A program made the position numbers and the translations under genes. This document shows positions 1-6,156 of a stretch of 11,203 nucleotides of DNA, one piece after another. Every line of letters starts with the position of its first letter. The first letter of the stretch is position 1. Source of the stretch: Flavihumibacter sp. (GTDB lineage Bacteria; Bacteroidota; Bacteroidia; Chitinophagales; Chitinophagaceae); the NCBI GenBank assembly GCA_025455285.1, contig JALOMU010000012.1, positions 1-11,203 of the forward strand, in the 5' to 3' direction. The notes under the pieces are model-generated. The model was given only the letters and a program-made list of their open reading frames with translations. It was not told the DNA's origin and searched no databases.

Positions 1-1564
1 ATTCTTATTTGATACAGCCATTCACTGGCTGAACCAATATGGTCCGGGCGGATTGATCTGCCGGATTTTCGACCTGATTGGTTCAGATTATCCGGTAGCT
101 GTTCCGCAACAGCGCATTCGTCGCTACCAGGGTAATTCTCATAATTACCTGCTCACTAATAATCCGGATGAATGGCGTGATCAGCTGATTCGCGAATTTC
201 CTCATGAGGAAAAAGGCATCCGGCGCTTTTTTGCCAGCGCAAAAAAAGTAGGCCGGTCTTTTAAGGAATTCAATACCGTATTTCGTGCGAAAGAAAACAT
301 GTCGTTCTGGGATAGGGTAAAATCCGGGTATAACACCTTTCGCTTTGTAATGCCCTTTATTCCCTATGTAATGTACAGTGGTGAAAAAGGATTGAAAAAA
401 GGGTTGAATAAGTTTTTTAAGGATCCGGGACTGCTTAAAATTTTTGCTGCAGAACACGAACTTATCGGTTGTTTTGTTCCTATTGGCTGGGCATATTATG
501 GTGATTTTCAGAGTCCGCCTAAAGGTGGTAGCCAAATGATCCCCAAATGGCTGCAGCATAATATTGAATCGCGCGGTGGACAGGTACTGTTTCAAAGTAC
601 CGTGAATCAGATCCTGGTGGAGGACAACAAGGCCACCGGTGTGCTGTTTACGCATCGCAAGAAGCCCTATACGTTTAAAAGCAGGTATGTGATTGCAGCA
701 AATGATATTGAAACAGTTTATGAGAAAATGTTACCGGAACATGTCATACCTGCTAAACTGAAGGAAAAACTTCGGAAGGCAGAATTGTATACCTCCTCCG
801 TAACCTTATCCATTGCATTGGATTGTCCGGCTGAAGCACTTGGTTTTGGTGAAGAGATGATTCATATAATCAATGACGGACAGCCATTTGAAGCTCATTC
901 CAATGGAGATCCGGATACTGTTGAAATGAGCGTGCTGGCAGCAACGGTTCGTGACAAATCGCTTTGCCCCGAACACCAGGGTACCCTCACAGTTTACATG
1001 CCTGCGGAGATGCAGTACAGGGATGAATGGCTTACTACTAAAGATGCGGATGGCAATTATATCCGCGGAGATGCTTACCGTCAATTGAAGGAGGAAATCG
1101 GTGAGAAACTGATCCGGAGAGTAGAGGAAAAAGTGGCACCGGGCTTACGGGAGCATATCCTGTTTTATGAAGTGGCTACTCCGGTTACACATTATCGTTA
1201 TACAGGCAATAAAAACGGTACGATGATGGGTGCAAGGCCCGGACGAGCCAACATGCAGGCTAAAATCGCGCATTATCAAACGCCGGTTCAAAACCTGATC
1301 CTGGGTGGTCATTGGGCTGAGTTAGGTGGCGGTGTTCCCATTGCAGTAAAAGCCGGTGCGAATGCGGCTTTCCTGATCCTGAAAAAAGAAAAGCCAGCTC
1401 TTTTTAAAAAGCTGGCTCGTTATATGGATGGGAAAACGGATTTACAGGAGGTGTTAACAGATCCTTCTTTCAGCAGGGAAGAATTTCCATTCAAGGCTTT
1501 TCCTACTCCCGCTGAACGGGCTGCTCAAAAGACTTCAGAACTTACATCTGCTTCACAGGAATAA
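1..1564 (+). CDS. FAD-dependent oxidoreductase, phytoene desaturase / carotenoid isomerase-like (5' partial)
   Basis: The reading frame is open from base 2, so the gene begins before the window; the TTG at 53 is an internal codon, not a start. About 520 residues are visible. The N-terminal Rossmann FAD motif (GxGxxG) is not in view and should lie upstream. Near the C-terminus (visible residues about 430-460) is NLILGGHWAELGGGVPIAV followed by a KAGANAA helix. This matches the C-terminal FAD-contacting segment of CrtI/CrtISO-type enzymes and the wider COG1233 group. The early segment with FDLIGSDYPV and a lysine/arginine-rich middle fit a substrate domain of this superfamily. Members oxidise, isomerise or saturate polyenes such as carotenoids or retinol-like lipids; which reaction applies here cannot be told. 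The last ~30 residues are a charged, low-complexity tail. The gene ends 13 bases from the convergent hydrolase gene. Family membership is fairly secure, the substrate is not. Confidence 0.8.
   Translation, partial: FLFDTAIHWLNQYGPGGLICRIFDLIGSDYPVAVPQQRIRRYQGNSHNYLLTNNPDEWRDQLIREFPHEEKGIRRFFASAKKVGRSFKEFNTVFRAKENMSFWDRVKSGYNTFRFVMPFIPYVMYSGEKGLKKGLNKFFKDPGLLKIFAAEHELIGCFVPIGWAYYGDFQSPPKGGSQMIPKWLQHNIESRGGQVLFQSTVNQILVEDNKATGVLFTHRKKPYTFKSRYVIAANDIETVYEKMLPEHVIPAKLKEKLRKAELYTSSVTLSIALDCPAEALGFGEEMIHIINDGQPFEAHSNGDPDTVEMSVLAATVRDKSLCPEHQGTLTVYMPAEMQYRDEWLTTKDADGNYIRGDAYRQLKEEIGEKLIRRVEEKVAPGLREHILFYEVATPVTHYRYTGNKNGTMMGARPGRANMQAKIAHYQTPVQNLILGGHWAELGGGVPIAVKAGANAAFLILKKEKPALFKKLARYMDGKTDLQEVLTDPSFSREEFPFKAFPTPAERAAQKTSELTSASQE
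1381..1417 (-). terminator. Putative intrinsic terminator for the - strand hydrolase gene, inside the oxidoreductase CDS
   Basis: On + the arms are AGCCAGCT (1392-1399) and AGCTGGCT (1410-1417), a perfect 8-bp stem with a 10-base loop. Read on the - strand, the stem is followed directly by TTTCTTTTTTC (1391 down to 1381), the usual layout of a rho-independent terminator. On + no T run follows, so the signal is directional. It lies about 160 bases past the stop of the - strand hydrolase gene and overlaps codons of the convergent oxidoreductase (region KKEKPALFKKLA). Function is inferred from layout only. Confidence 0.5.
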
Positions 1565-1577
1565 TCCTTCGGTTAGT

Positions 1578-2441
1578 TTATACACCAAATTTTTTCTTCA
1601 GGTAAGTCAGTGCCATAGCATTGGCTTCCTGTGTTTTAGCAGGGTCATGTTTGGGATTGCTGGGATTCGCAAAACCATGAACTGCATCGAAAATTTTGTA
1701 ATCCAGGGATTTGCCTGCTGCTTTCATATCAGATGCAAATTGCTCGATGATCTCTTTGGAAATGTATTGTTCTGTTGCAAAAAGTCCAAGTACATCTGAA
1801 TTCAGCGTCTTCAATAACTCTACATCTTTCACCGGCATACCATAATAAATTACGGATCCGATATTCTGTTTGTTGCCAATAAGTGCAGAGCGGAGGGACC
1901 AGCTGCCACCAAAGCACCAACCGACATTAGCAACCTGAGCTTTTGATCCGGCATAACTATAAGCACCCTTCACAATGGTTTCCAATCGGGCAGGATCTGT
2001 ACCCTGCATGTATTGTCCGGCCATCTTCGGATCATTGGTTACTTTTCCATCATACATATCAATTGCCATCACATTCACTTTCTCTCCGAGGTCTGCATAT
2101 AAGCGATCTGCTTCCTGTTTGATCTGGTCATTCAGTCCCCACCATTCCTGGTATACAAACAGCCATTTTGTGCTGGATTTTTTAGCTTTAATCAGGTAGG
2201 CAGAAGCAGTTTTCCCATCATTGGTGGGATAGCTGATCATGCTGCCTTTTGCATCCCACAGAATTGCGACAGGAATCGGATGCAGAGCCTGAAAGGCTGG
2301 ATCATTTGCAAAGTTTACCATATCATCCGCCAGGGGATGACAAACCAAAGCATTTTTCAGATGTGCTGTTGAATCAACAGGTGTCCACCAGCTAATGGAT
2401 GCCAGCAAAAGGCTGATGGGAAGTACTAAGAACTTTATCAT
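1578..2441 (-). CDS. Secreted dienelactone hydrolase family protein
   Basis: A 287-residue alpha/beta hydrolase. Residues 1-24 form a signal peptide (MIKF, then a hydrophobic stretch to about S17), so the enzyme is probably exported to the periplasm. Family marks are EWWGLN at 99-104, matching the conserved Glu segment of dienelactone hydrolases; AIDMYDGK at 126-133; the nucleophile elbow GWCFGG at 174-179 with Cys176; and the C-terminal VHGF with His255. Where the family usually has the triad Asp (a GxxD-type segment), this protein reads LGLFATEQYIS at 218-228. Glu224 therefore seems to stand in for Asp, with one residue missing. Cys-Asp-His enzymes of this family open lactone rings such as dienelactone, but many bacterial paralogues have unknown ester substrates, and that is the safer reading here. 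The gene stands alone on -, divergent from the GH-D-like gene. The ATG at 2441 is chosen because it gives an intact signal peptide. Confidence 0.85.
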   Translation of the reverse strand: MIKFLVLPISLLLASISWWTPVDSTAHLKNALVCHPLADDMVNFANDPAFQALHPIPVAILWDAKGSMISYPTNDGKTASAYLIKAKKSSTKWLFVYQEWWGLNDQIKQEADRLYADLGEKVNVMAIDMYDGKVTNDPKMAGQYMQGTDPARLETIVKGAYSYAGSKAQVANVGWCFGGSWSLRSALIGNKQNIGSVIYYGMPVKDVELLKTLNSDVLGLFATEQYISKEIIEQFASDMKAAGKSLDYKIFDAVHGFANPSNPKHDPAKTQEANAMALTYLKKKFGV

Positions 2442-2524
2442 ATCGTCTCGATTTAGGAAAAGTTAACAAGGATTCTAACGCATTGTTCAGAGGAGCTTGC
2501 CGGATTAGCTCAACCGATTGCGTC

Positions 2525-2537
2525 GGGCGCTTCGCCC
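2525..2537. other. Small GC-rich hairpin in the divergent intergenic region
   Basis: GGGCG (2525-2529) and CGCCC (2533-2537) can pair around a 3-base CTT loop, about 35 bases before the ATG of the GH-D-like gene. No T run follows, so it is not a standard intrinsic terminator. It could be a leader hairpin, a protein-binding palindrome or a dispersed element. The rest of 2442-2571 shows no further gene. Confidence 0.4.
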
Positions 2538-2546
2538 CTAATGGCT

Positions 2547-2554
2547 TATATTTC
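2547..2554 (+). promoter_or_regulatory. Possible Bacteroidota -7 box for the GH-D-like gene
   Basis: TATATTTC matches the Bacteroidota -7 consensus TAnnTTTG in all but the last base and lies 17 bases before the ATG at 2572. No convincing TTTG -33 element was found at the expected 19-21 base distance, so this is a weak call. Confidence 0.3.
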
Positions 2555-2571
2555 AACAAATTCTACTGTGT

Positions 2572-4728
2572 ATGCGGTTTTTACCTTTTTTTCTGTTCAT
2601 GTTTTCACTTCATGCAGGTTCCCAGGTTGTACCGGCAAAGGATTGGTTGCTGCAACCGGAGTCCTTTGTTGCCAATGTAAAAACCAGTAAGGAAGGGAAG
2701 GATCTTGAATTAAGCAATGGACTGATCAGCCGGCAATTTAGATTGAATCCCAACCTGGTCTGTTACAGTTATACCAATCTTTCCAATGGAAGACAGTTAC
2801 TCCGTTCCATCCGGGAGGAAGCACGCATTACCATAAATGGCAAAACCTATAAAATAGGCGGATTAAAAGCGCCGGATGAGAAAGCCTATTTTTTGCCAGA
2901 ATGGCTGGATGGGCTAGCTGCTACAGACAGCAGCTTTCAATACCAGGATCACCGGATTGAAGAAATAAAGCCTGTTCTCAACTGGAAAACAAGAGGTTGG
3001 GCGGCCGGTGCGATGCCTGCTAAGGGAAAGAAACTGATCTTCAGGTATCTGTCGCCGTTAGCAGATCTGAAAGGGCTTGAAATTCTTGTAAGCTATGAGC
3101 TATACAGCGGCCTCCCATTGATTAGCAAATCCCTGCAGGTTATTAACAACAGTTCCCGAACGATACTCATTGACAGCCTTGTGCATGAAGTGCTGGCGAT
3201 GGTGGAAGAGGAGAGTGCAGTGATAGGAAGTCCTGAGCAGATGAAGAAACCATCCGGAATTTATTTTGAAACGAATTATGCATTCAACAATGCGATGCGG
3301 TATACGTTAAGCGATCAAACCCTGCATTGGAAAACCGATCCGGCATATACCTCGCAGGTGAATTATAATTATGAAACACCCTGTTTGCTGGAGATCTATC
3401 CCGATCATGGTCCGGGTGTGCAATTACAACCCGCCGACACGCTTCAATCTGTAAAAACGTATGAACTTGCCCAGGATAATGCTGACCGGGAAAGAAATGG
3501 ACTGGCTATCCGAAAAATGTATCGGACCATAGCTCCCTGGGTTACAGCCAACCCGATATTCATGCACCTGGTAAGCAAGAATGATGAAGAAGTGAAAACA
3601 GCTGTGGACCAGTGTGCAGCAACCGGCTATGAGGCGCTGATCCTGAGTTTTGGCAGTCACTGTAATATGGAAGATACCAGTGCGGCCAATATCAGAAAAT
3701 GGAAGGAACTGGCAGAATATGCGCACAGTAAAAAGATCCTGATTGGTAGTTACTCGCTGTTTAGTTCACGCAGGATCAATGATGAAGAAGATGTGATCAA
3801 CCCTAAAACCGGTAAACCCGGTGGCACCATGTTTGGCAATGCACCCTGTTTGGGAAGCCGGTGGGGACTGGATTATATTCAGAAGCTAAAAACCTTTATG
3901 ATCCAAACAGGATTTGATCTGTTTGAGAATGACGGTCCTTATCCGGGTGATCGTTGCGCATCCATCAAACATCCCGGCCATACGGGCCTGGATGATTCAC
4001 AATGGAAACAAATGGAATTACAAAAAGGCCTGTATCGGTGGTGCAATGAAAATGGGATTTATGTAAATGCGCCGGATTGGTATTTCCTGGATGGTACCCA
4101 TAAGATCGCGATTGGTTACAGAGAGGTGAATTTTTCTTTATCGCGCGAGCAACAGAAAATCCTTAACCGACAAAATATTTATGATGGCACCTGGGAAAAA
4201 ACGCCTTCTATGGGATGGGGTTTTGTACCCCTGATAAAATACCAGGGAGGCGGACCAGAAGCTATCCTGGAGCCACTTTCGGAGCATCTGAAGGATTACG
4301 AGCAACTGATGATGCAGTATTATGGGGCAGGGGTACAGGCCTGTTATCGCGGGCCGCGTCTCTATGATACTGAAACAACCAAAGCAACTGTAATCAAAGT
4401 AATCAATTGGTATAAGAAGTACAGGGAAATTCTGAATGCGGATGTGATTCATCTGAGGCGTGCTGATGGCAGAGATTGGGATGGAATTTTGCATGTGGAT
4501 CCAAGACTTACCGTTAAAGGATTAGCTATGTTATACAATCCAACCGGGAAGCCGATTACGCGTACCATTCAGTTGCCTTTGTATTATACGGGTTTGCAGC
4601 AATCAGTTGTACTAACATGGGCGGATAACCGAAAACAAACCGTTTCGCTCAACCGTGATTTTACTGCCACAATTACTGTAACGATTCCTGCAAATGGCTA
4701 TACCTGGATGACTGTTAGCAAACCATAA
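2572..4728 (+). CDS. Secreted glycoside hydrolase-like protein, clan GH-D type (alpha-galactosidase-like)
   Basis: 718 residues. The N-terminus MRFLPFFLFMFSLHAGSQ is a signal peptide with likely cleavage near residue 17. Residues ~45-320 look like the beta-sandwich domain of GH36-like enzymes: LSNGLISRQF at 47-56, then many short strands. A barrel-like domain follows from about 325 (APWVTANPIF, then AVDQCAATGYEALIL). FDLFENDGPYPGD at 448-460 sits where clan GH-D enzymes carry the beta-strand-4 nucleophile, so Asp454 is the natural candidate; this is inferred by position. Other probably conserved blocks are NAPDWYFLDG 499-508, NIYDGTWEKTPSMGWGF 535-551, GAGVQACYRGPRLYDT 585-600 and HLRRADGRDWDGILHVDP 627-644. 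The C-terminal part (LYNPTGKPITR, PLYYTGL) fits a small beta-sandwich. Activity on alpha-galactosides is possible but unproven; relatives are often listed as hypothetical or alpha-galactosidase. The dehydrogenase gene follows 30 bases later. No Shine-Dalgarno site is visible; the ATG is chosen for its signal peptide. Confidence 0.7.
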   Translation: MRFLPFFLFMFSLHAGSQVVPAKDWLLQPESFVANVKTSKEGKDLELSNGLISRQFRLNPNLVCYSYTNLSNGRQLLRSIREEARITINGKTYKIGGLKAPDEKAYFLPEWLDGLAATDSSFQYQDHRIEEIKPVLNWKTRGWAAGAMPAKGKKLIFRYLSPLADLKGLEILVSYELYSGLPLISKSLQVINNSSRTILIDSLVHEVLAMVEEESAVIGSPEQMKKPSGIYFETNYAFNNAMRYTLSDQTLHWKTDPAYTSQVNYNYETPCLLEIYPDHGPGVQLQPADTLQSVKTYELAQDNADRERNGLAIRKMYRTIAPWVTANPIFMHLVSKNDEEVKTAVDQCAATGYEALILSFGSHCNMEDTSAANIRKWKELAEYAHSKKILIGSYSLFSSRRINDEEDVINPKTGKPGGTMFGNAPCLGSRWGLDYIQKLKTFMIQTGFDLFENDGPYPGDRCASIKHPGHTGLDDSQWKQMELQKGLYRWCNENGIYVNAPDWYFLDGTHKIAIGYREVNFSLSREQQKILNRQNIYDGTWEKTPSMGWGFVPLIKYQGGGPEAILEPLSEHLKDYEQLMMQYYGAGVQACYRGPRLYDTETTKATVIKVINWYKKYREILNADVIHLRRADGRDWDGILHVDPRLTVKGLAMLYNPTGKPITRTIQLPLYYTGLQQSVVLTWADNRKQTVSLNRDFTATITVTIPANGYTWMTVSKP

Positions 4729-4732
4729 ACAA

Positions 4733-4740
4733 TATATTTG
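4733..4740 (+). promoter_or_regulatory. Candidate -7 box for the dehydrogenase gene
   Basis: TATATTTG is an exact match to the Bacteroidota -7 consensus TAnnTTTG. It lies in the 30-base gap after the GH-D-like gene, 18 bases before the dehydrogenase ATG. An upstream TTTG at the right distance is not evident (ACTG at 4711-4714 is the nearest). AT-rich gaps produce such matches by chance, so confidence is modest. If real, the dehydrogenase is expressed on its own with a very short leader. Confidence 0.35.
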
Positions 4741-4758
4741 GTGTTCAAATAGGTAAAG

Positions 4759-5715
4759 ATGAAAATCGTTGTATTGGATGGATATACGTTGAATCCGGGT
4801 GACCTTAGCTGGACGGGGCTGGAAGCCCAGGGCAGGCTAACTGTTTATGACCGGACAGCACCTGATCAGGTCGTGGAACGGGCAAAAGAAGCCACCATCG
4901 TACTGACGAATAAAACAGCTCTCACGGCGGATCAACTGGCGCAGTTACCTGAGCTGAAATTCATTAGTGTACTGGCAACAGGATATAATATAATTGATAT
5001 AGAAGCAACTAAGCAATTAGGCATCACCGTAAGTAATGTTCCGGGTTATAGCAGTTATTCCGTGGTTCAGTTGTGTTTTGCCTTATTGTTTGAGTTAACG
5101 CATCGGGTACAGCAGCACAGTGATGCGGTGCACCAGGGAAAATGGGTTAATTCTCCCGATTTTTCTTTTTGGCAACAACCACTGGTGGAGTTGGCAGGAA
5201 AAAAAATGGGATTAATAGGACTGGGTGATATCGGTCAAAAAATGACGGATATGGCATTAGCGCTGGGCATGGAAGTGCTGGCTTACAGCCGAACCCGCAA
5301 AGGAAGACTGGAATCGCAAAGTTTCAAATGGGTAAAGCTGGATGAATTGTTCAATGAGGCAGATGTGGTGAGTTTACATTGTCCGTTAACACCGCAAACA
5401 AAAGGCATTATCAATGCAGCAAGCTTGCGCCAGATGAAGCAGTCATCCTACCTTTTAAATACAGCCAGGGGACCATTGATTGTGGAGGCCGACCTGGCGC
5501 AGGCATTGAATGAAGGTTGGATAGCAGGAGCCGGACTGGATGTGTTGAGTGTTGAACCACCGACTCCAGATAATCCTTTACTTACCGCTAAAAATTGCCT
5601 GATTACTCCACATATTGCCTGGGCTTCCGTCGAAGCACGCACCCGCCTTCTCCACGAAACCATCGCAAATGTTCAGGCTTTCCTTGCTGGCACCCCCAGA
5701 AACGTAATCGGGTAG
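4759..5715 (+). CDS. D-2-hydroxyacid dehydrogenase (glycerate dehydrogenase / hydroxypyruvate reductase type)
   Basis: 318 residues, full length for the family and without a signal peptide, so cytoplasmic. It would reversibly reduce a 2-oxoacid such as hydroxypyruvate or glyoxylate to the D-hydroxyacid. The nucleotide-binding motif is GLGDIG at 154-159. The catalytic residues of the family are all present: Arg237 (in NTARGPL), Glu266 (in LDVLSVEPP) and His285 (in ITPHIAWAS). The substrate-side ATGYNIID at 73-80 is also typical. After the second strand the sequence reads AYSRTRKG (175-182). Arg or Ser in place of the usual Asp there often goes with NADP(H) preference, so NADPH use is a reasonable inference. 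The start is supported by AGGTAAAG just before the ATG, one of the few SD-like sequences in the window. Tandem stops TAG TAA end the gene. It follows the GH-D-like gene closely but has no obvious functional tie to it. Confidence 0.92.
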   Translation: MKIVVLDGYTLNPGDLSWTGLEAQGRLTVYDRTAPDQVVERAKEATIVLTNKTALTADQLAQLPELKFISVLATGYNIIDIEATKQLGITVSNVPGYSSYSVVQLCFALLFELTHRVQQHSDAVHQGKWVNSPDFSFWQQPLVELAGKKMGLIGLGDIGQKMTDMALALGMEVLAYSRTRKGRLESQSFKWVKLDELFNEADVVSLHCPLTPQTKGIINAASLRQMKQSSYLLNTARGPLIVEADLAQALNEGWIAGAGLDVLSVEPPTPDNPLLTAKNCLITPHIAWASVEARTRLLHETIANVQAFLAGTPRNVIG

Positions 5716-5718
5716 TAA

Positions 5719-5753
5719 TTCTCACGTCTCACGTTTCACGTCTGACGTCTCAC
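5719..5753 (-). repeat. Tandem 7-base repeat array 1 (GTGAGAC unit, five copies)
   Basis: Read on the - strand from 5753 down, the units are GTGAGAC, GTCAGAC, GTGAAAC, GTGAGAC and GTGAGAA. Three copies differ from the consensus by one base. The array fills most of the gap between the convergent dehydrogenase and dodecin genes, and its first unit contains the dodecin stop codon (TGA). The same unit appears again at 10612-10639, directly after the susD-like gene, in the same orientation relative to that gene's 3' end. Function unknown. Confidence 0.85.
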
Positions 5754-5953
5754 TTCTCAATTTCAAAACTCAACTTAACTGTCACGCGATACTCGGTGAT
5801 CTTTCCATTTTCAACGGTGGCACTCATGTCCTGGATATAAACGGAACGGATATTATGCAGGCTTTTGGAAGCTTCGGTAACAGCCTGCTGGGCGGCATCT
5901 TCCCAACTTTTAGTGGAGTTGGCCATCAATTCCAACACTTTTACAACTGACAT
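5750..5953 (-). CDS. Dodecin family protein
   Basis: 67 residues, the normal size of dodecins, which form hollow dodecamers that bind flavins or related aromatic compounds and are thought to buffer or store them in the cytoplasm. The pattern fits along its length: VVKVLELMANSTKSWEDA (first strand and helix start), AVTEASKSLHNIRSVYI (helix, second strand) and ENGKITEYRVTVKLSFEIE (last two strands). The segment that carries the flavin-stacking Trp in the Halobacterium salinarum protein reads NIRSVYI here, so that Trp seems to be absent. Flavin binding may be weaker or the ligand different. The stop codon and the last codon lie at the edge of a 7-base repeat array. Upstream on -, TACCTTTA (5998-5991) is a one-mismatch -7-like box 37 bases before the ATG. 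The gene is divergent from the SusC-like gene. Confidence 0.88.
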   Translation of the reverse strand: MSVVKVLELMANSTKSWEDAAQQAVTEASKSLHNIRSVYIQDMSATVENGKITEYRVTVKLSFEIEK

Positions 5954-6070
5954 AGCATTTGATTTAATGGTGAGTGGATGGAATACCTATTAAAGGTAGC
6001 CTTCTTCTATGAATCTTTAATCATCTAGTTTGATATGTATATCCTGAAATTTCACCACTCAACACTTGAT

Positions 6071-6102
6071 TTCTGCGTACATGCAACACTAAGTTAATTT
6101 TG
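6071..6102 (+). promoter_or_regulatory. Candidate promoter of the susC/susD-like operon
   Basis: TAATTTTG at 6095-6102 matches the Bacteroidota -7 consensus TAnnTTTG exactly. TTCTG at 6071-6075 lies 19 bases upstream and is close to the TTTG -33 element. Transcription would begin near 6109 and leave a leader of about 48 bases before the ATG at 6157. The remainder of the 203-base gap 5954-6156 shows only a short inverted repeat, TACCT (5984-5988) with AGGTA (5994-5998), and no gene. Confidence 0.5.
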
Positions 6103-6156
6103 ATTGTCTCTGCCTTCACGAAAAGAAGATCAAATATTTAACGAAAAAACAGCATT

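Noticed and set aside
83..655. 190-residue ORF on - inside the oxidoreductase gene
   Set aside because: Antisense to a clear coding region; composition (many Phe, Ile, Arg, Thr) and lack of family features mark it as a shadow.
2483..2680. 65-residue ORF on + before the GH-D-like gene
   Set aside because: It overlaps the signal peptide region of the GH-D-like gene in another frame, and no protein family is visible.
4138..4494. 118-residue ORF on - inside the GH-D-like gene
   Set aside because: Antisense to conserved blocks of the glycosidase-like protein, with no recognisable domain.
5719..5753. CRISPR array
   Set aside because: Units are 7 bases with no spacers and no cas genes nearby.
5595..5840. 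81-residue ORF on + across the repeat array
   Set aside because: It covers the ends of two well-supported genes in other frames, and its sequence is partly translated repeat (SHVSRLTSHFS).
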